Origin: Candidatus Pacearchaeota archaeon
Lineage (GTDB): Archaea; Nanobdellota; Nanobdellia; Pacearchaeales; GW2011-AR1
DNA: 51,978 nt
Assembly (NCBI GenBank): GCA_026414385.1
Contig: JAOAJC010000004.1
Coordinates: forward strand, 1-51,978
Direction: 5' to 3'
The notes below the pieces were generated by a model. The model was not told the DNA's origin. It made no database searches and worked only from the letters and a program-made list of their open reading frames with translations. Shown here one piece after another: positions 8,622 to 17,396 of this stretch (its first letter is position 1; each line of letters starts with the position of its first letter). A program made the translations under genes and the position numbers.

Positions 8622-9869
8622 ATGTTTGAATCACTCAAGAAAAAACTATTTTCATTTTTAGGCAAAGAAGAAAAACCGCAAAAAAAATCAAGAAAAAAAG
8701 AAAAAAAGAAAAAAGAAACTAAAATTAAAAAGCCAAAACTATCAAAAAAAGAAAAAATTGAAGAAAAACGAGGAATTATTGCAAAAATATCAGAAAGCAT
8801 CGGCATTTCCTCAAAAGCAAAAAAGCAAAAAGAAAAACCAAGCAAGAAAAAAGAAATAGAACCTAAAATTTCATTAACATTTGAACCATCAAAGCAAAAA
8901 TATGAATTAGATGTTGAAAAAAAAGAAGAAAGCGTTGAATCAATAATAGAAGAAATAAAACAAGAAGAAAAAACAAAAGAACCGCAAAAAGAAAACTTTT
9001 TTTCTAAATTAATGAAAAAATTTTCTTCCTCTCAAAGACTAACGAAAGAACAATTTGATGAAGTTTTTCAAGAATTAGAAATTATTCTTCTTGAAAACAA
9101 TGTCGCTCTTGAAGTCGTTGAGAAAATAAAAAAAGATTTAGAAACATCCTTAATCGGAATGGAAATAAAACGCGATAAACTATATTATCAAATAATTGAA
9201 TCATTAAAAATCTCTATTCTTGAAGTATTAATAGAACCACCAAATTTAATACAAGCAATAAAAGAAAGCAAAGAACCCTATGTAATTTTGTTTTTTGGCA
9301 TTAACGGCTCAGGTAAAACGACAACAATCGCTAAATTAGCTCACTTATTAAAAAAGAATAACATCTCTTCAGTCATAGCTGCCGCAGACACATTTAGAGC
9401 CGCATCTATAGAACAACTAAAAATTCATTGTTCAAACCTCAACATACCAATTATCTCAAACAATTATGGAGCAGATCCTGCCTCAGTCGCATTTGACGCA
9501 ATTAGTTATGCTAAAAAAAATCACATAAAAGTAGTTCTTATAGACACTGCAGGAAGAATGTATACAAAATTAAATTTAATGAAAGAAATGGAAAAAATAG
9601 TTCGCGTCTCAAATCCAAATCTTAAAATTTTTGTTGGAGAATCAATTACCGGCAACGACGCAACAGAACAAGCAAAAATGTTCAATGAAACAGCAGGCAT
9701 AGATGGAATTATCCTCACAAAAGCAGATGTTGATGAAAAAGCAGGGACCATACTATCAGTTTCTTATGTAACAAAAAAACCAATTTACTTCTTAGGTACT
9801 GGACAATCTTATGATGATCTAATGCCTTTTAAGAAAAAAGAAATTCTTAAAAATCTTGGCTTAGAATAA
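8622..9869 (+). CDS. ftsY: Signal recognition particle receptor FtsY
   Basis: The SRP receptor docks SRP-ribosome complexes at the membrane translocon. Residues 1 to about 130 are a highly charged lysine/glutamate-rich region that probably binds the membrane surface. The NG domain follows: G1 GINGSGKTTTIAKLA near residue 225, DTFRAASIEQL, G3 DTAGRMYTK, and G4 TKADVDEKAG. It ends with the FtsY-specific GTGQSYDDLMPF segment. The length of 415 residues is normal for an archaeal FtsY with a long acidic/basic N-domain. It lies 69 bases upstream of SRP54 on the same strand, each with its own TATA box. Confidence 0.96.
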   Translation: MFESLKKKLFSFLGKEEKPQKKSRKKEKKKKETKIKKPKLSKKEKIEEKRGIIAKISESIGISSKAKKQKEKPSKKKEIEPKISLTFEPSKQKYELDVEKKEESVESIIEEIKQEEKTKEPQKENFFSKLMKKFSSSQRLTKEQFDEVFQELEIILLENNVALEVVEKIKKDLETSLIGMEIKRDKLYYQIIESLKISILEVLIEPPNLIQAIKESKEPYVILFFGINGSGKTTTIAKLAHLLKKNNISSVIAAADTFRAASIEQLKIHCSNLNIPIISNNYGADPASVAFDAISYAKKNHIKVVLIDTAGRMYTKLNLMKEMEKIVRVSNPNLKIFVGESITGNDATEQAKMFNETAGIDGIILTKADVDEKAGTILSVSYVTKKPIYFLGTGQSYDDLMPFKKKEILKNLGLE

Positions 9870-9908
9870 AACCCATTAATCTATTTGTCTTAACATCAAA
9901 ACCACAAC

Positions 9909-9916
9909 TTTAATAA
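9909..9916 (+). promoter_or_regulatory. TATA box of SRP54
   Basis: TTTAATAA, 23-30 bases before ATG 9939. SRP54 therefore has its own leaderless promoter in addition to any read-through from ftsY. Confidence 0.6.
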
Positions 9917-9938
9917 CCTTCTTTAAACTTCCAATTTT

Positions 9939-11294
9939 ATGCTTGATAAACTATCTTCAATTTTGAAAAAAACAACAGACAAAATAGCAAACGCTATCTT
10001 TCTTGACAAAAATCTTGTTGATTCAATAATAAAAGATTTACAACGAGCTTTATTAGAAGCAGATGTTAATGTCTCTCTTGTTTTAGAACTAACAAAAAAA
10101 ATTAAACAAACAGCTCTTGATGAACGAATAAAAGGGCTTGAAAAAAAAGAACATATAATAAAACTACTACATGACGAACTTATTCGGCTTCTTGGAACTT
10201 CAAAAGAAATTCAATTAGGCAAACACAATGTTTTTCTTATGGTAGGGTTATATGGTTCAGGTAAAACAACGACAATCGCAAAACTCGCATCATATTACGC
10301 AAAACGTGGCGTTAAAGTTTGTGCAATCGGACTTGACATTCATCGTCCAGCAGCATCAGAACAACTCAAACAATTATGTGACAAACTTAATATAAAATCA
10401 TTTATCTCTCCAGAAGAAAAATCGCCAAAAAAAATATGGGAAAAATTCAAAAATGAAATTAAAAACTATTCACTTATCATCGTTGACACAGCAGGACGCC
10501 ACTCTTTAGATAAGGATTTGATTCAAGAAATAAAAGAGATTGCAAACTTCGCAAAGCCAACAGAAACTTTTTTAGTTATGCCGGCAGACATCGGACAAGC
10601 AGCAAAATCACAAGCACAAGCATTCAAAAAAGCCCTCTCAATTTCAGGAATAATAATAACAAGAATGGACTCAACTGCAAAAGCAGGAGGCGCTCTTACC
10701 GCTTGCGCAGAAGTTAATGCACCTGTTGTCTTCATCGGCACAGGCGAAAAACCATCTGACTTAGAAACATTCAACCCAGAATCATTTCTCTCTCGCCTTT
10801 TAGGAATGGGCGACTTAAAAACCCTAATGGAAAAAATCCACTCAGCAATGTCAAAAGAAGATTTAGAAAAAACCCAAGCAAAATTAAGAGAAGGAAAATT
10901 TACGATGCGAGAATTTGAATCTCAACTTGAAACAATGTCTTCTATGGGTACAATGGATAAATTAATCTCGCTCATACCAGGTTTTGGTTCTGCAAAAATC
11001 CCGGAAGAAGCAATGGAAAAGCAACAAGAAAAAATAAAACGCTGGAAAGCAGCAATAAAATCTTTTACTCAAGAAGAACTTGACAATCCAGAATTATTAG
11101 AAAAACAAACCTCCCGCATTCAAAGAATCGCAAAGGGTTCTGGCACTTCTACTTCAGATGTTAGAATGCTTGTTAAACAATATAAACTAATCAAAGACAT
11201 GATTAAATCTTCTTCATCATTAGAAGAAGCAAAATTAGACCAAAAAACAATGCTCAAATTAGCAAGAAAATTCTCAAAAAAAATTAAATTTTAA
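9939..11294 (+). CDS. srp54: Signal recognition particle 54 kDa protein
   Basis: The GTPase subunit of SRP that binds signal peptides and 7S RNA. It has the N-domain helices (residues 1-90), G1 GLYGSGKTTTIAKLA near residue 105, DIHRPAASEQL, G3 DTAGRHSLDKDL, G4-region TRMDSTAKAGGALTA, and the closing GTGEKPSDLETF. The methionine-rich M domain begins near residue 300 (TMREFESQLETMSSMG, then LIPGFG) and includes the RNA-binding SRIQRIAKGSGTSTSDVR. Length is 451 residues, full size. It follows ftsY and meets a minus-strand gene end to end: that gene's stop begins at the next base. Confidence 0.97.
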   Translation: MLDKLSSILKKTTDKIANAIFLDKNLVDSIIKDLQRALLEADVNVSLVLELTKKIKQTALDERIKGLEKKEHIIKLLHDELIRLLGTSKEIQLGKHNVFLMVGLYGSGKTTTIAKLASYYAKRGVKVCAIGLDIHRPAASEQLKQLCDKLNIKSFISPEEKSPKKIWEKFKNEIKNYSLIIVDTAGRHSLDKDLIQEIKEIANFAKPTETFLVMPADIGQAAKSQAQAFKKALSISGIIITRMDSTAKAGGALTACAEVNAPVVFIGTGEKPSDLETFNPESFLSRLLGMGDLKTLMEKIHSAMSKEDLEKTQAKLREGKFTMREFESQLETMSSMGTMDKLISLIPGFGSAKIPEEAMEKQQEKIKRWKAAIKSFTQEELDNPELLEKQTSRIQRIAKGSGTSTSDVRMLVKQYKLIKDMIKSSSSLEEAKLDQKTMLKLARKFSKKIKF

Positions 11295-11759
11295 TTACAA
11301 ATAAATTTTATTTAATTTCTGCCCTGCCAAGCGCTTTATCTTCTTTGTGCAATACTCAATGTTTTCAGATAACGGCCTTTTGTTTGGATTAACAAGACAG
11401 CCAATCCCATATCTCTCGAGAACCTTACAAATTTTAATTGCCTCTCCTAAATAATGTTTTAAACCGCTTCCCCCTCCATCAATCATAATTAGTTGTTCAG
11501 GTATTCTTATTGCCATGCCGGGAAAATCACTCTCAAAATAATTATGGTTATAAATAGCCAAACCAACAAATATTGTTCTTATAAGATCCAAAGGCATCGG
11601 ATTTTTTGCAGCCATTATAAGCCCCTCTGAACCCCATAGGTAAATGTGTCTCTTTAACTCCCACCCCCTTCCTTCCCTCCTTTTTATTTCATTATCATAA
11701 TGCTCCTCAGAAATAACTCTATCTTCCAACAACAAAGAATTTCCTACAAATATTCTCAT
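11295..11759 (-). CDS. Hypothetical protein, about 154 aa
   Basis: No family recognised. The protein is soluble, rich in glycine and aromatic residues, with a stretch IMIDGGGSGLKHYLGEAIKI near the middle and a C-terminal segment with KRPLSENIEYCTKKIK. Its stop codon abuts that of SRP54 with no spacer, so the two convergent genes share a termination zone. I prefer ATG 11759, because a TTTAAAAA box lies 23-30 bases upstream of it, as in the leaderless genes here. A longer form from ATG 11807 is possible. It may be lineage-restricted. Confidence 0.6.
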   Translation of the reverse strand: MRIFVGNSLLLEDRVISEEHYDNEIKRREGRGWELKRHIYLWGSEGLIMAAKNPMPLDLIRTIFVGLAIYNHNYFESDFPGMAIRIPEQLIMIDGGGSGLKHYLGEAIKICKVLERYGIGCLVNPNKRPLSENIEYCTKKIKRLAGQKLNKIYL

Positions 11760-11905
11760 AGGAAAATGCCAATTTTTTATCTTTTTAAATTTAATTAAAA
11801 TAACCATCCAATATAATTATAAGGAATTCAACTAAATCACAAATTTATTTTTATGTTCGCAGAACTCCAAAACTCTTTTAAACAACCATAGAATTAAATA
11901 ATCAA

Positions 11906-12517
11906 ATGGAACAAATTATAGCAAAAGGTGCAGAAGCAATTCTCGTCCACAAAGACGATAAATTAATTAAAAAACGAATAAAAAAATCGTATCGCATCCA
12001 AATTTTAGACGAAAAACTAAGAAAATCACGAACAAAAAAAGAGTCAAAACTTCTTGAAAAAGCATCAAAGTTCATCCCAACGCCAAAAATTATCTCTTCC
12101 AACGAAAACAACAAAGAAATTATTATGGAATTCATAAATGGAAAAAAGCTCTCAACTCATTTAGATTCTCTCCCAAACGCAATAGAAATTTGCAACACAA
12201 TCGGCAAACAAATTGCACTCCTTCACGATAATGATATTATTCATGGTGACTTAACCACCTCCAATATGATTCTCTCAAAAGAAAACAAAGTTTATTTTAT
12301 TGACTTTGGCCTCGGATTTGAATCAAAAAAACCAGAAGACAAAGCAGTTGATTTGCACCTAATTAAACAAGCATTAGAAGCAAAACACTTCCAAAACTAC
12401 AAAGAATTTTTCTCTGCTATTCTTGAAGGTTATAAAATCTCAAAACACCATTCACTAATTCTAAATCGTCTAAAAAAAGTTGAAGCAAGAGGAAGATACA
12501 AACAACAAACTTGTTAA
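11906..12517 (+). CDS. bud32: KEOPS complex kinase/ATPase Bud32
   Basis: Bud32 is the small atypical kinase of KEOPS, which with Kae1 makes threonylcarbamoyl-adenosine at position 37 of ANN-decoding tRNAs. The 203-residue length is typical for the stand-alone form. Visible motifs are the N-terminal AKGAEAILVHKDDKLIKKRI with the ATP-binding lysine, HGDLTTSNM (catalytic loop, near residue 114), IDFGLGF (metal-binding aspartate), KAVDLHLIKQAL and the C-terminal EARGRYK. It is not fused to Kae1, which is not in this window. TTTTAAAC about 23-30 bases upstream suggests a leaderless mRNA. Confidence 0.93.
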   Translation: MEQIIAKGAEAILVHKDDKLIKKRIKKSYRIQILDEKLRKSRTKKESKLLEKASKFIPTPKIISSNENNKEIIMEFINGKKLSTHLDSLPNAIEICNTIGKQIALLHDNDIIHGDLTTSNMILSKENKVYFIDFGLGFESKKPEDKAVDLHLIKQALEAKHFQNYKEFFSAILEGYKISKHHSLILNRLKKVEARGRYKQQTC

Positions 12518-12520
12518 TGA

Positions 12521-12898
12521 CTATATCTCTCCAATTTTACCATTCCTTATGCCCTCTATTAACCTTCTAAACCTTCCATCCTCAAATATCACCCCACCAA
12601 TTAAACTAAACAAATTAACCAATTTATCCAATTTCTGTTCATCCATCCCCCTAATCCCTCTAACAAACTCGTTCCATTTTTCCGCGCTAATAAAATAATT
12701 ATTTCTTGCTCCATCACCTATACCAACAATTTTTCCATCACCCCCATTATAAAACCTAATAGCATAAAAAGGATATATCCCGCGAAATTTCTGTTCCATC
12801 TCTATCCTTTTTTCTAACTTGCTATCAGAAGGATTACAAATAGGAAAAACAAAATAACACGCTCTTTTCCCTCTATCTGTTTCTAAAAAATCACTCAT
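12521..12898 (-). CDS. Hypothetical protein, 125 aa
   Basis: No family recognised. A soluble, probably globular protein with CYFVFPICNPSDSKLE near the start, a glycine-rich turn RFYNGGDGKIVGIGDG at residues 48-63, and a basic C-terminus (FRRLIEGIRNGKIGEI). It is convergent with Bud32: the two stops are 3 bases apart. No signal peptide or membrane segment. It is one of several orphan minus-strand genes that butt against conserved plus-strand genes in this window. Confidence 0.6.
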   Translation of the reverse strand: MSDFLETDRGKRACYFVFPICNPSDSKLEKRIEMEQKFRGIYPFYAIRFYNGGDGKIVGIGDGARNNYFISAEKWNEFVRGIRGMDEQKLDKLVNLFSLIGGVIFEDGRFRRLIEGIRNGKIGEI

Positions 12899-12975
12899 TT
12901 AAAATCAAACAAACAATTACTTTTAAGTATTTATTCATTTCAAAATATATCTCTTAATTAAAAATTCTCAAATAA

Positions 12976-13058
12976 CGCTGGCGCTAGGATTCGAACCTAG
13001 GTGTCCTTGCAGACAGCGGTGTTCGAGACCGCCCCATTTACCGTTCTGGCACGCCAGC
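12976..13058 (-). tRNA. tRNA-Ser (CGA)
   Basis: A class II tRNA with a long variable arm. The acceptor GCTGGCG pairs with CGCCAGC, with discriminator G as in archaeal serine tRNAs. The anticodon stem is GCGGT/ACCGC, and the loop CTCGAAC gives anticodon CGA. The variable arm is TGTC/GACA. The T-arm is CTAGG-TTCGAAT-CCTAG. There is no intron and CCA is not encoded. Confidence 0.95.
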
Positions 13059-13158
13059 ATATAATTTATCTAAAAATACATTATTTTAAAGGTTTATCAA
13101 ATTAAAATAATCAAAACACAAAACAAAAATAAATTCAATTTTGCTAAGAAATTAATTA

Positions 13159-13323
13159 TCAAAATCTTCTCGGTTTTCTTTTCGCAAAACACTCTTTGCA
13201 ATAAACTGGCTTATCTCCTTCTGGCTTGAAGGGAACTTCGCACTCTTTCTTGCATTCTGCGCAAACAGCTTTGTGCATCTCTCTCGGTGCATCTCTTCTA
13301 AAGCCGCCAAATCTTCTTTCCAT
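13159..13323 (-). CDS. Small zinc-ribbon protein, 54 aa
   Basis: A 54-residue basic protein with two CxxC knuckles: VCAECKKECEVPFKP and PVYCKECFAKRKP. The spacing suits one zinc ion. The form CxxC...VPFKP...PVYCxxCF recurs in small proteins of DPANN archaea and CPR bacteria; its function is not known. The arginine-rich ends suggest nucleic-acid or ribosome binding, which is inference. ATG 13323 is chosen because a strong GGAGG lies 5 bases upstream. A longer reading from 13347 would translate that Shine-Dalgarno. Confidence 0.85.
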   Translation of the reverse strand: MERRFGGFRRDAPREMHKAVCAECKKECEVPFKPEGDKPVYCKECFAKRKPRRF

Positions 13324-13328
13324 TTTTT

Positions 13329-13333
13329 CCTCC
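13329..13333 (-). promoter_or_regulatory. Strong Shine-Dalgarno (GGAGG) of the zinc-ribbon gene
   Basis: GGAGG on the minus strand, 5 bases before ATG 13323. It decides the start and is unusual here, as most genes appear leaderless. Confidence 0.8.
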
Positions 13334-13423
13334 TGTTGTCTTAACACTCTAAAGAAATAGTTAATAACTATTCCAAGACATGTTATAAAAAAATCTCACT
13401 TTAATAGTTTTTAAATATATCTA

Positions 13424-13496
13424 TAGCCCTGCCCGGATTCGAACCGGGGTCACAGGCGCCAAAGGCCTGTATCCTTGACCGCTAGACTACAGGGCT
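13424..13496 (-). tRNA. tRNA-Gln (TTG)
   Basis: The acceptor AGCCCTG pairs with CAGGGCT, discriminator A; an A1-U72 pair fits archaeal glutamine tRNA. The D-stem is GTCT/GGAT with G-T pairs. The anticodon stem is CAGGC/GCCTG and the loop CTTTGGC gives anticodon TTG. The T-arm is CCCGG-TTCGAAT-CCGGG. There is no intron and CCA is not encoded. Confidence 0.94.
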
Positions 13497-13704
13497 AATT
13501 ACAAATACTCAACCAAACACTCTTATAAAATTATCTTTTTAACCACAATCACCTTATAAAGAAATAATACTCTTTTATCATTAAGACATTTCTAACGCTC
13601 ATAATAATCACCCCAAACAATTAAATTAAATCATTAAAATTATCTCATTATAACACTCGCTCCAATCAGCTCATATAAATTTCAAATGCCTCTTTACTTA
13701 AGTT

Positions 13705-14250
13705 CTACGCATTAATTATCTCAAATACTCTTATCTCGCAAAAAGTAAGAGGATATATTTTCTTCAATTTCAAAAACATCTCTTTCTGTATCTTATTTGT
13801 CATTAAATCTGAAAAAATCTCTCTTGCGCTTCTTGTCTTAAAATACTCTGTAATATACTTTTTTGCATTATTTCTTAACTCTCTTCTAACAGCTCTTGAA
13901 ACCTTATTCCTTGTAATCAAAAATGGCTTCACTCTCGCCTTCCCATCTTTTAACTCTGTCTCAAAAGAATCTTCAACATAATCAATCCCAGTTCTCATCG
14001 CTCTCCTTATAAAAGAACCAACCAACCATAAACTGATTGGTTCTCCCTCAAGATTTCCATTTACATTTTTTACCTTCAACCTTAACTCAAAACACTTCCC
14101 TTTCAAACTTCTCGTCAAATCTATTTTTATTATCTTACCCTCAATATCTGCAACAGAATTGCCATATACATGAGCTTTTACACTAGTTAATGGAACTTTA
14201 ATTTCAAAAAAGCTCTTTCTTGCTGTTTTTTTTGTTTTTGCTTCCGCCAT
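13705..14250 (-). CDS. rps3ae: 30S ribosomal protein eS1 (S3Ae)
   Basis: An archaeal/eukaryotic small-subunit protein near the mRNA exit. Recognised from the lysine-rich start (KTKKTARKSFFEIKVP), GKIIKIDLTRSLKGKCFELRLKV near residue 40, the basic core LITRNKVSRAVRRELRN and the end KIYPLTFCEIRVFEI. Length is 181 residues, slightly shorter than most archaeal homologues. It lies 4 bases downstream of eL42 on the minus strand, so both are probably on one mRNA. Confidence 0.95.
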   Translation of the reverse strand: MAEAKTKKTARKSFFEIKVPLTSVKAHVYGNSVADIEGKIIKIDLTRSLKGKCFELRLKVKNVNGNLEGEPISLWLVGSFIRRAMRTGIDYVEDSFETELKDGKARVKPFLITRNKVSRAVRRELRNNAKKYITEYFKTRSAREIFSDLMTNKIQKEMFLKLKKIYPLTFCEIRVFEIINA

Positions 14251-14254
14251 TTTC

Positions 14255-14581
14255 CTATTTTGCCACCTTTTCCCCTATCTCAACCCTTGATGAACGAATA
14301 CCTTTTCTCATGTTTTTCATTTTCGCACAAACACTGCACTTATACAAAATAGCCACCTTTCTTGTTGTTTTTGTTTTTCTCTTCCATGATTTAATAGCAG
14401 GTTTACTAAACCTACCCTTATTTCCATAACCTAAAAGACTTCTTTTCTTTACCCTTGATTTCGCCCACCTAGACATCGGATGACTAGCTGACCTTCCTTT
14501 CTGCTTCGCTACTACTAAGCTCTGCAAAGTATGTTTTTTACAATACGGACAATATCTCTTTGTTTCCTTTGGTAATTTCAT
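14255..14581 (-). CDS. rpl44e: 50S ribosomal protein eL42 (L44e)
   Basis: A zinc-binding large-subunit protein close to the E site. Markers are CPYCKKHTLQ (C11/C14) and the second pair YKCSVCAKM near residue 82, with the basic SHPMSRWAKSRVKKRSLLGYG between them. Length 108 residues, close to the archaeal norm. It heads the two-gene eL42-eS1 unit. In many archaea eL42 precedes eS27 and aIF2-alpha on one strand; here those lie about 1.9 kb away on the other strand, so the usual cluster is split. Confidence 0.96.
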   Translation of the reverse strand: MKLPKETKRYCPYCKKHTLQSLVVAKQKGRSASHPMSRWAKSRVKKRSLLGYGNKGRFSKPAIKSWKRKTKTTRKVAILYKCSVCAKMKNMRKGIRSSRVEIGEKVAK

Positions 14582-14742
14582 CTTTCATAGTCAAAAAGCT
14601 AACCATCAACCGACTACAAGTTAATGGGTAAACGCTTATAGTTTTACCATAAATTAATTGGTTTTTAAAACTTCCGTATTTTAAAATTATTAAGCAAATC
14701 CAAAATAGCAATCTTTTTAAGCAACCAATCCAAAAAATTAAC

Positions 14743-15081
14743 ATGCAATCAAATAACACTGAAACAAAAAACACAGATTGGATAAAAACTAAACCGATGG
14801 AAGTTGAAAAATTAGTTATTGAACTATATAAGCAAAATGAAACGCCATCAAAAATAGGAATGATTTTAAGAGACAAATATGGCATACCCAAAGCTAAAGT
14901 CTTAGGAAAAAAAATAACAAAAATAATAAAAAATGCAAATCTTCCATTAAAGTCAGAAAAAGAACAAATTCTTGCAAAAATAGAGAATATGAAAAGACAT
15001 CTTGAAAAAAATAAAAAAGATAAAAACTCAAAAAGATATCTAACAAAACTCTTATGGATGTTAGAGAAATTGAATAAATAA
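14743..15081 (+). CDS. rps15: 30S ribosomal protein uS15, short form
   Basis: Binds 16S rRNA at the three-way junction of helices 20-22. Recognised by PMEVEKLVIELYKQNETPSKIGMILRDKYGIPKAK spread over residues 19-53, then GKKITKIIKNANLP and the second helix EKEQILAKIENMKRHLEKNKKD. At 112 residues it is clearly shorter than usual archaeal uS15 (about 150), lacking most of the basic N-terminal extension and the C-terminal tail. The RecJ-like gene follows 18 bases later, an order often seen in archaea. Confidence 0.93.
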   Translation: MQSNNTETKNTDWIKTKPMEVEKLVIELYKQNETPSKIGMILRDKYGIPKAKVLGKKITKIIKNANLPLKSEKEQILAKIENMKRHLEKNKKDKNSKRYLTKLLWMLEKLNK

Positions 15082-15099
15082 TTTTTAAAGAGGCGTTGT

Positions 15100-16419
15100 A
15101 TGCTGGAAAAAATAAAGCAAACAATATCAGAAATTGACAATTTAAGCAAAACTAAACCGATAAAAATAATCTCGCACTTTGATACAGACGGCATAACATC
15201 CGCAGCAATTTTCTCACGCTGTTTTCAAAGGTGGCACAAAAAATTCTCCCTAAAAATTGTAAAAAATCTTGACGAACAATTAGTCAAATCGCTCCCAGAT
15301 AACGAGATTCTCATTTTTCTTGATTTAGCGTCATCAAGCTTTCCATATCTTAAGAAAAAAAACACAGAAATATTTATTTTTGATCATCATGAAATACCTG
15401 ATAAAAACATTCCTCAAAATATTAGAATAATAAATCCTCTTTTATATAATTATGAACAAATATCAAGCTCAGCAATATGTTATCTTTTTGCCAAATCACT
15501 ATCAACTGAGAATCGCGATTTAGCAACCCTCGCACTAATTGGACTTGTTGGAGACATGCTTGAAAAAACTATCTCAAAAACGTTTGACGAAATAATAAAA
15601 GATGCAGACGCCATAATAAAAAAAGGTTTGCTACTTTACCCATCAACAAGACCAATAGACAAAGCCTTAGAATACTCTTCCTCGCTTTACATTCCAGGAA
15701 TTACTGGAAATCGCGAATCAATACTCTCAATATTAAGAGAGGCAAACATCCCAAAAATAGATAATAACTACAAATCACTATCAGAACTAACAGAACAAGA
15801 AATGTCAAATCTTATTACGGCAATAATATTAAAATCACACTCTCATAAAGATATCTCTGATTTTATAGGCAATCTTTATTTAATTAAAATATTTAACAAA
15901 CTAGAAGATGCAAGAGAATTCTCTGCCCTGATAAATGCCTGTTCTCGTATGGACAATCCAGAAATTGCTCTCGGTTTTTGTCTTGGAAACTCAAACTGCA
16001 TAAAAGAAGCAGAAAAAAAATACATAGAATACAAACAACAATTAGCGTCTGCATTAAAGTTCATAGAAGAATCAGAAAAAATAACCGGCTCAAATTACAC
16101 TATAATAAACGCAAAAAATAACATAAAAGACACAATAATAGGAACAGTTGCCTCAATAATTTCAAATTCCCCATTATACCCCTCAGGCTCAATTATTATT
16201 GCTCTTGCTTACAACGAAGACAAAATAAAAGCATCTGCAAGAATAGTTGGAAAAGAAGGAAAAAATGTTAGAGAAATCCTATCAAAAGCAATAGTTAAAA
16301 TTGGCGGTGAAGTTGGTGGGCATCCAAATGCAGCAGGTTGTCTCATTCCAAAAGATAAAGAATCACAATTTCTACAACAACTACAAAAAATTTTAGATAT
16401 AGAAGTAGTAAAAGTTTAA
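15100..16419 (+). CDS. RecJ-like DHH-family phosphoesterase (GAN-type)
   Basis: Archaeal RecJ-like proteins include GAN, a GINS-associated single-strand nuclease, and related exonucleases. The DHH domain shows ISHFDTDGITSAA near residue 25, a second aspartate motif LIFLDLASS, FIFDHHEIP near residue 100, and LIGLVGDMLEK. The C-terminal DHHA1 domain ends with GGEVGGHPNAAGC near residue 405. All main metal ligands are present, so the enzyme looks active. Length is 439 residues. It follows uS15 by 18 bases. A GINS gene lies about 8 kb upstream. Which RecJ subtype this is cannot be settled by eye. Confidence 0.9.
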   Translation: MLEKIKQTISEIDNLSKTKPIKIISHFDTDGITSAAIFSRCFQRWHKKFSLKIVKNLDEQLVKSLPDNEILIFLDLASSSFPYLKKKNTEIFIFDHHEIPDKNIPQNIRIINPLLYNYEQISSSAICYLFAKSLSTENRDLATLALIGLVGDMLEKTISKTFDEIIKDADAIIKKGLLLYPSTRPIDKALEYSSSLYIPGITGNRESILSILREANIPKIDNNYKSLSELTEQEMSNLITAIILKSHSHKDISDFIGNLYLIKIFNKLEDAREFSALINACSRMDNPEIALGFCLGNSNCIKEAEKKYIEYKQQLASALKFIEESEKITGSNYTIINAKNNIKDTIIGTVASIISNSPLYPSGSIIIALAYNEDKIKASARIVGKEGKNVREILSKAIVKIGGEVGGHPNAAGCLIPKDKESQFLQQLQKILDIEVVKV

Positions 16420-16493
16420 CTAAAGCCAATTTTATTTAGTTTTAGATAAACCCTAACCAAAGGATTTTTAACCCCTCTATTTTATCAATTTTA

Positions 16494-16679
16494 ATGGTAA
16501 AAATAAAACAAATTACGAGCAAATTCCTAGAAATATTTTGTCCGAGATGCAAAAAACAAAAAATAGTATTTGGAAAATCTTCCACAAAAGTTAAATGTGA
16601 AAAATGTAACTATCTTTTGTTAAAAACATCGGGAGGAAAATCTAAAATTCGCGCAAAAGTAAGGAAAGTAATACCATGA
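16494..16679 (+). CDS. rps27e: 30S ribosomal protein eS27
   Basis: A zinc-ribbon ribosomal protein. FCPRCKKQKIVFG (C16/C19) and VKCEKCNYLLLKTSGGK (C34/C37) are the family signature. Length 61 residues, typical for archaea. Its end overlaps the aIF2-alpha ATG by 4 bases (ATGA), so the two are translationally coupled. The set eS27, aIF2-alpha, Nop10 is a conserved archaeal gene string. Confidence 0.96.
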   Translation: MVKIKQITSKFLEIFCPRCKKQKIVFGKSSTKVKCEKCNYLLLKTSGGKSKIRAKVRKVIP

Positions 16680-17395
16680 AAGAACACAATATAAATGAAG
16701 GAGATATAGTTATTTGTACTGTTAAAAAAATAGAAAGCGCAACCGTATTCGTAGATATAGAAGAAAACGGAGAGGGCACAATAGTCCTATCAGAAATAGC
16801 AGCAGGCAGAATTCGTAATTTAAGAGATTATGTCTCACCAAACAAAGTAATCGTTTGTAAAGTTCTCAAAATTGACCCGTCAGGCACAATTCACCTAAGT
16901 TTAAGAAGAGTTACCTCAAAAGAAAGAGAAGAAGCAAAAGAAAAATATCAAAAAGAGATGATCTTAAAAAAACTATTAAAATCAATAATCAAAAATCCGG
17001 AACAAATAATTGAAAAAATCAAAAAATCATTTTCCCTTGCAGAATTTTTTGACAACGCAAAAGAAAATCCAAAAATAATAGAAGAATATCTTCCAAAAGA
17101 TAAAGCTCAAGAATTATCTAAACTTATAACAGAAAAAAAAGAAAAAGAAAAAATAGCGAAGCAAACAATAATGTTAAAATCATTAACCCAATCAGGAATT
17201 AACGACATTAAATCAATCCTCACGCCAATCAAAAACGTAGATATCTCATATCTCGGTTCATCAAAATTCTCACTAATAGCCACAGCAAAAGATTTCAAAG
17301 AAGCAAACAGCAAAATTTTACAAGCAATAGAAACAATTAAAACAAAAGCAAAAGAAAAACATATCCTATTTGAACAAATAGAAACAAAAAAATAA
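16676..17395 (+). CDS. eif2a: Translation initiation factor aIF2 subunit alpha
   Basis: The alpha subunit of the archaeal initiator-tRNA carrier. The N-terminal S1 domain covers residues 8-85 (GDIVICTVKKIESATVFVDI, then GTIVLSEIAAGRIRNLRDYV and GTIHLSLRRVTSKE). A helical middle domain follows, then a C-terminal alpha/beta domain that binds the gamma subunit. Length is 239 residues, slightly below the usual 260-270. It overlaps eS27 by 4 bases and is followed after 1 base by the Nop10 ATG. Confidence 0.95.
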   Translation: MKEHNINEGDIVICTVKKIESATVFVDIEENGEGTIVLSEIAAGRIRNLRDYVSPNKVIVCKVLKIDPSGTIHLSLRRVTSKEREEAKEKYQKEMILKKLLKSIIKNPEQIIEKIKKSFSLAEFFDNAKENPKIIEEYLPKDKAQELSKLITEKKEKEKIAKQTIMLKSLTQSGINDIKSILTPIKNVDISYLGSSKFSLIATAKDFKEANSKILQAIETIKTKAKEKHILFEQIETKK

Positions 17396-17396
17396 A

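Noticed and set aside
13324-13347. An upstream start for the zinc-ribbon protein
   Set aside because: The additional codons contain the GGAGG Shine-Dalgarno of the internal ATG.
14538-15194. A long minus-strand frame of about 218 codons across uS15 and the start of the RecJ-like gene
   Set aside because: It runs antisense to two well-recognised genes, is dominated by F, S, I and L from A/T-rich complement codons, and resembles no family.
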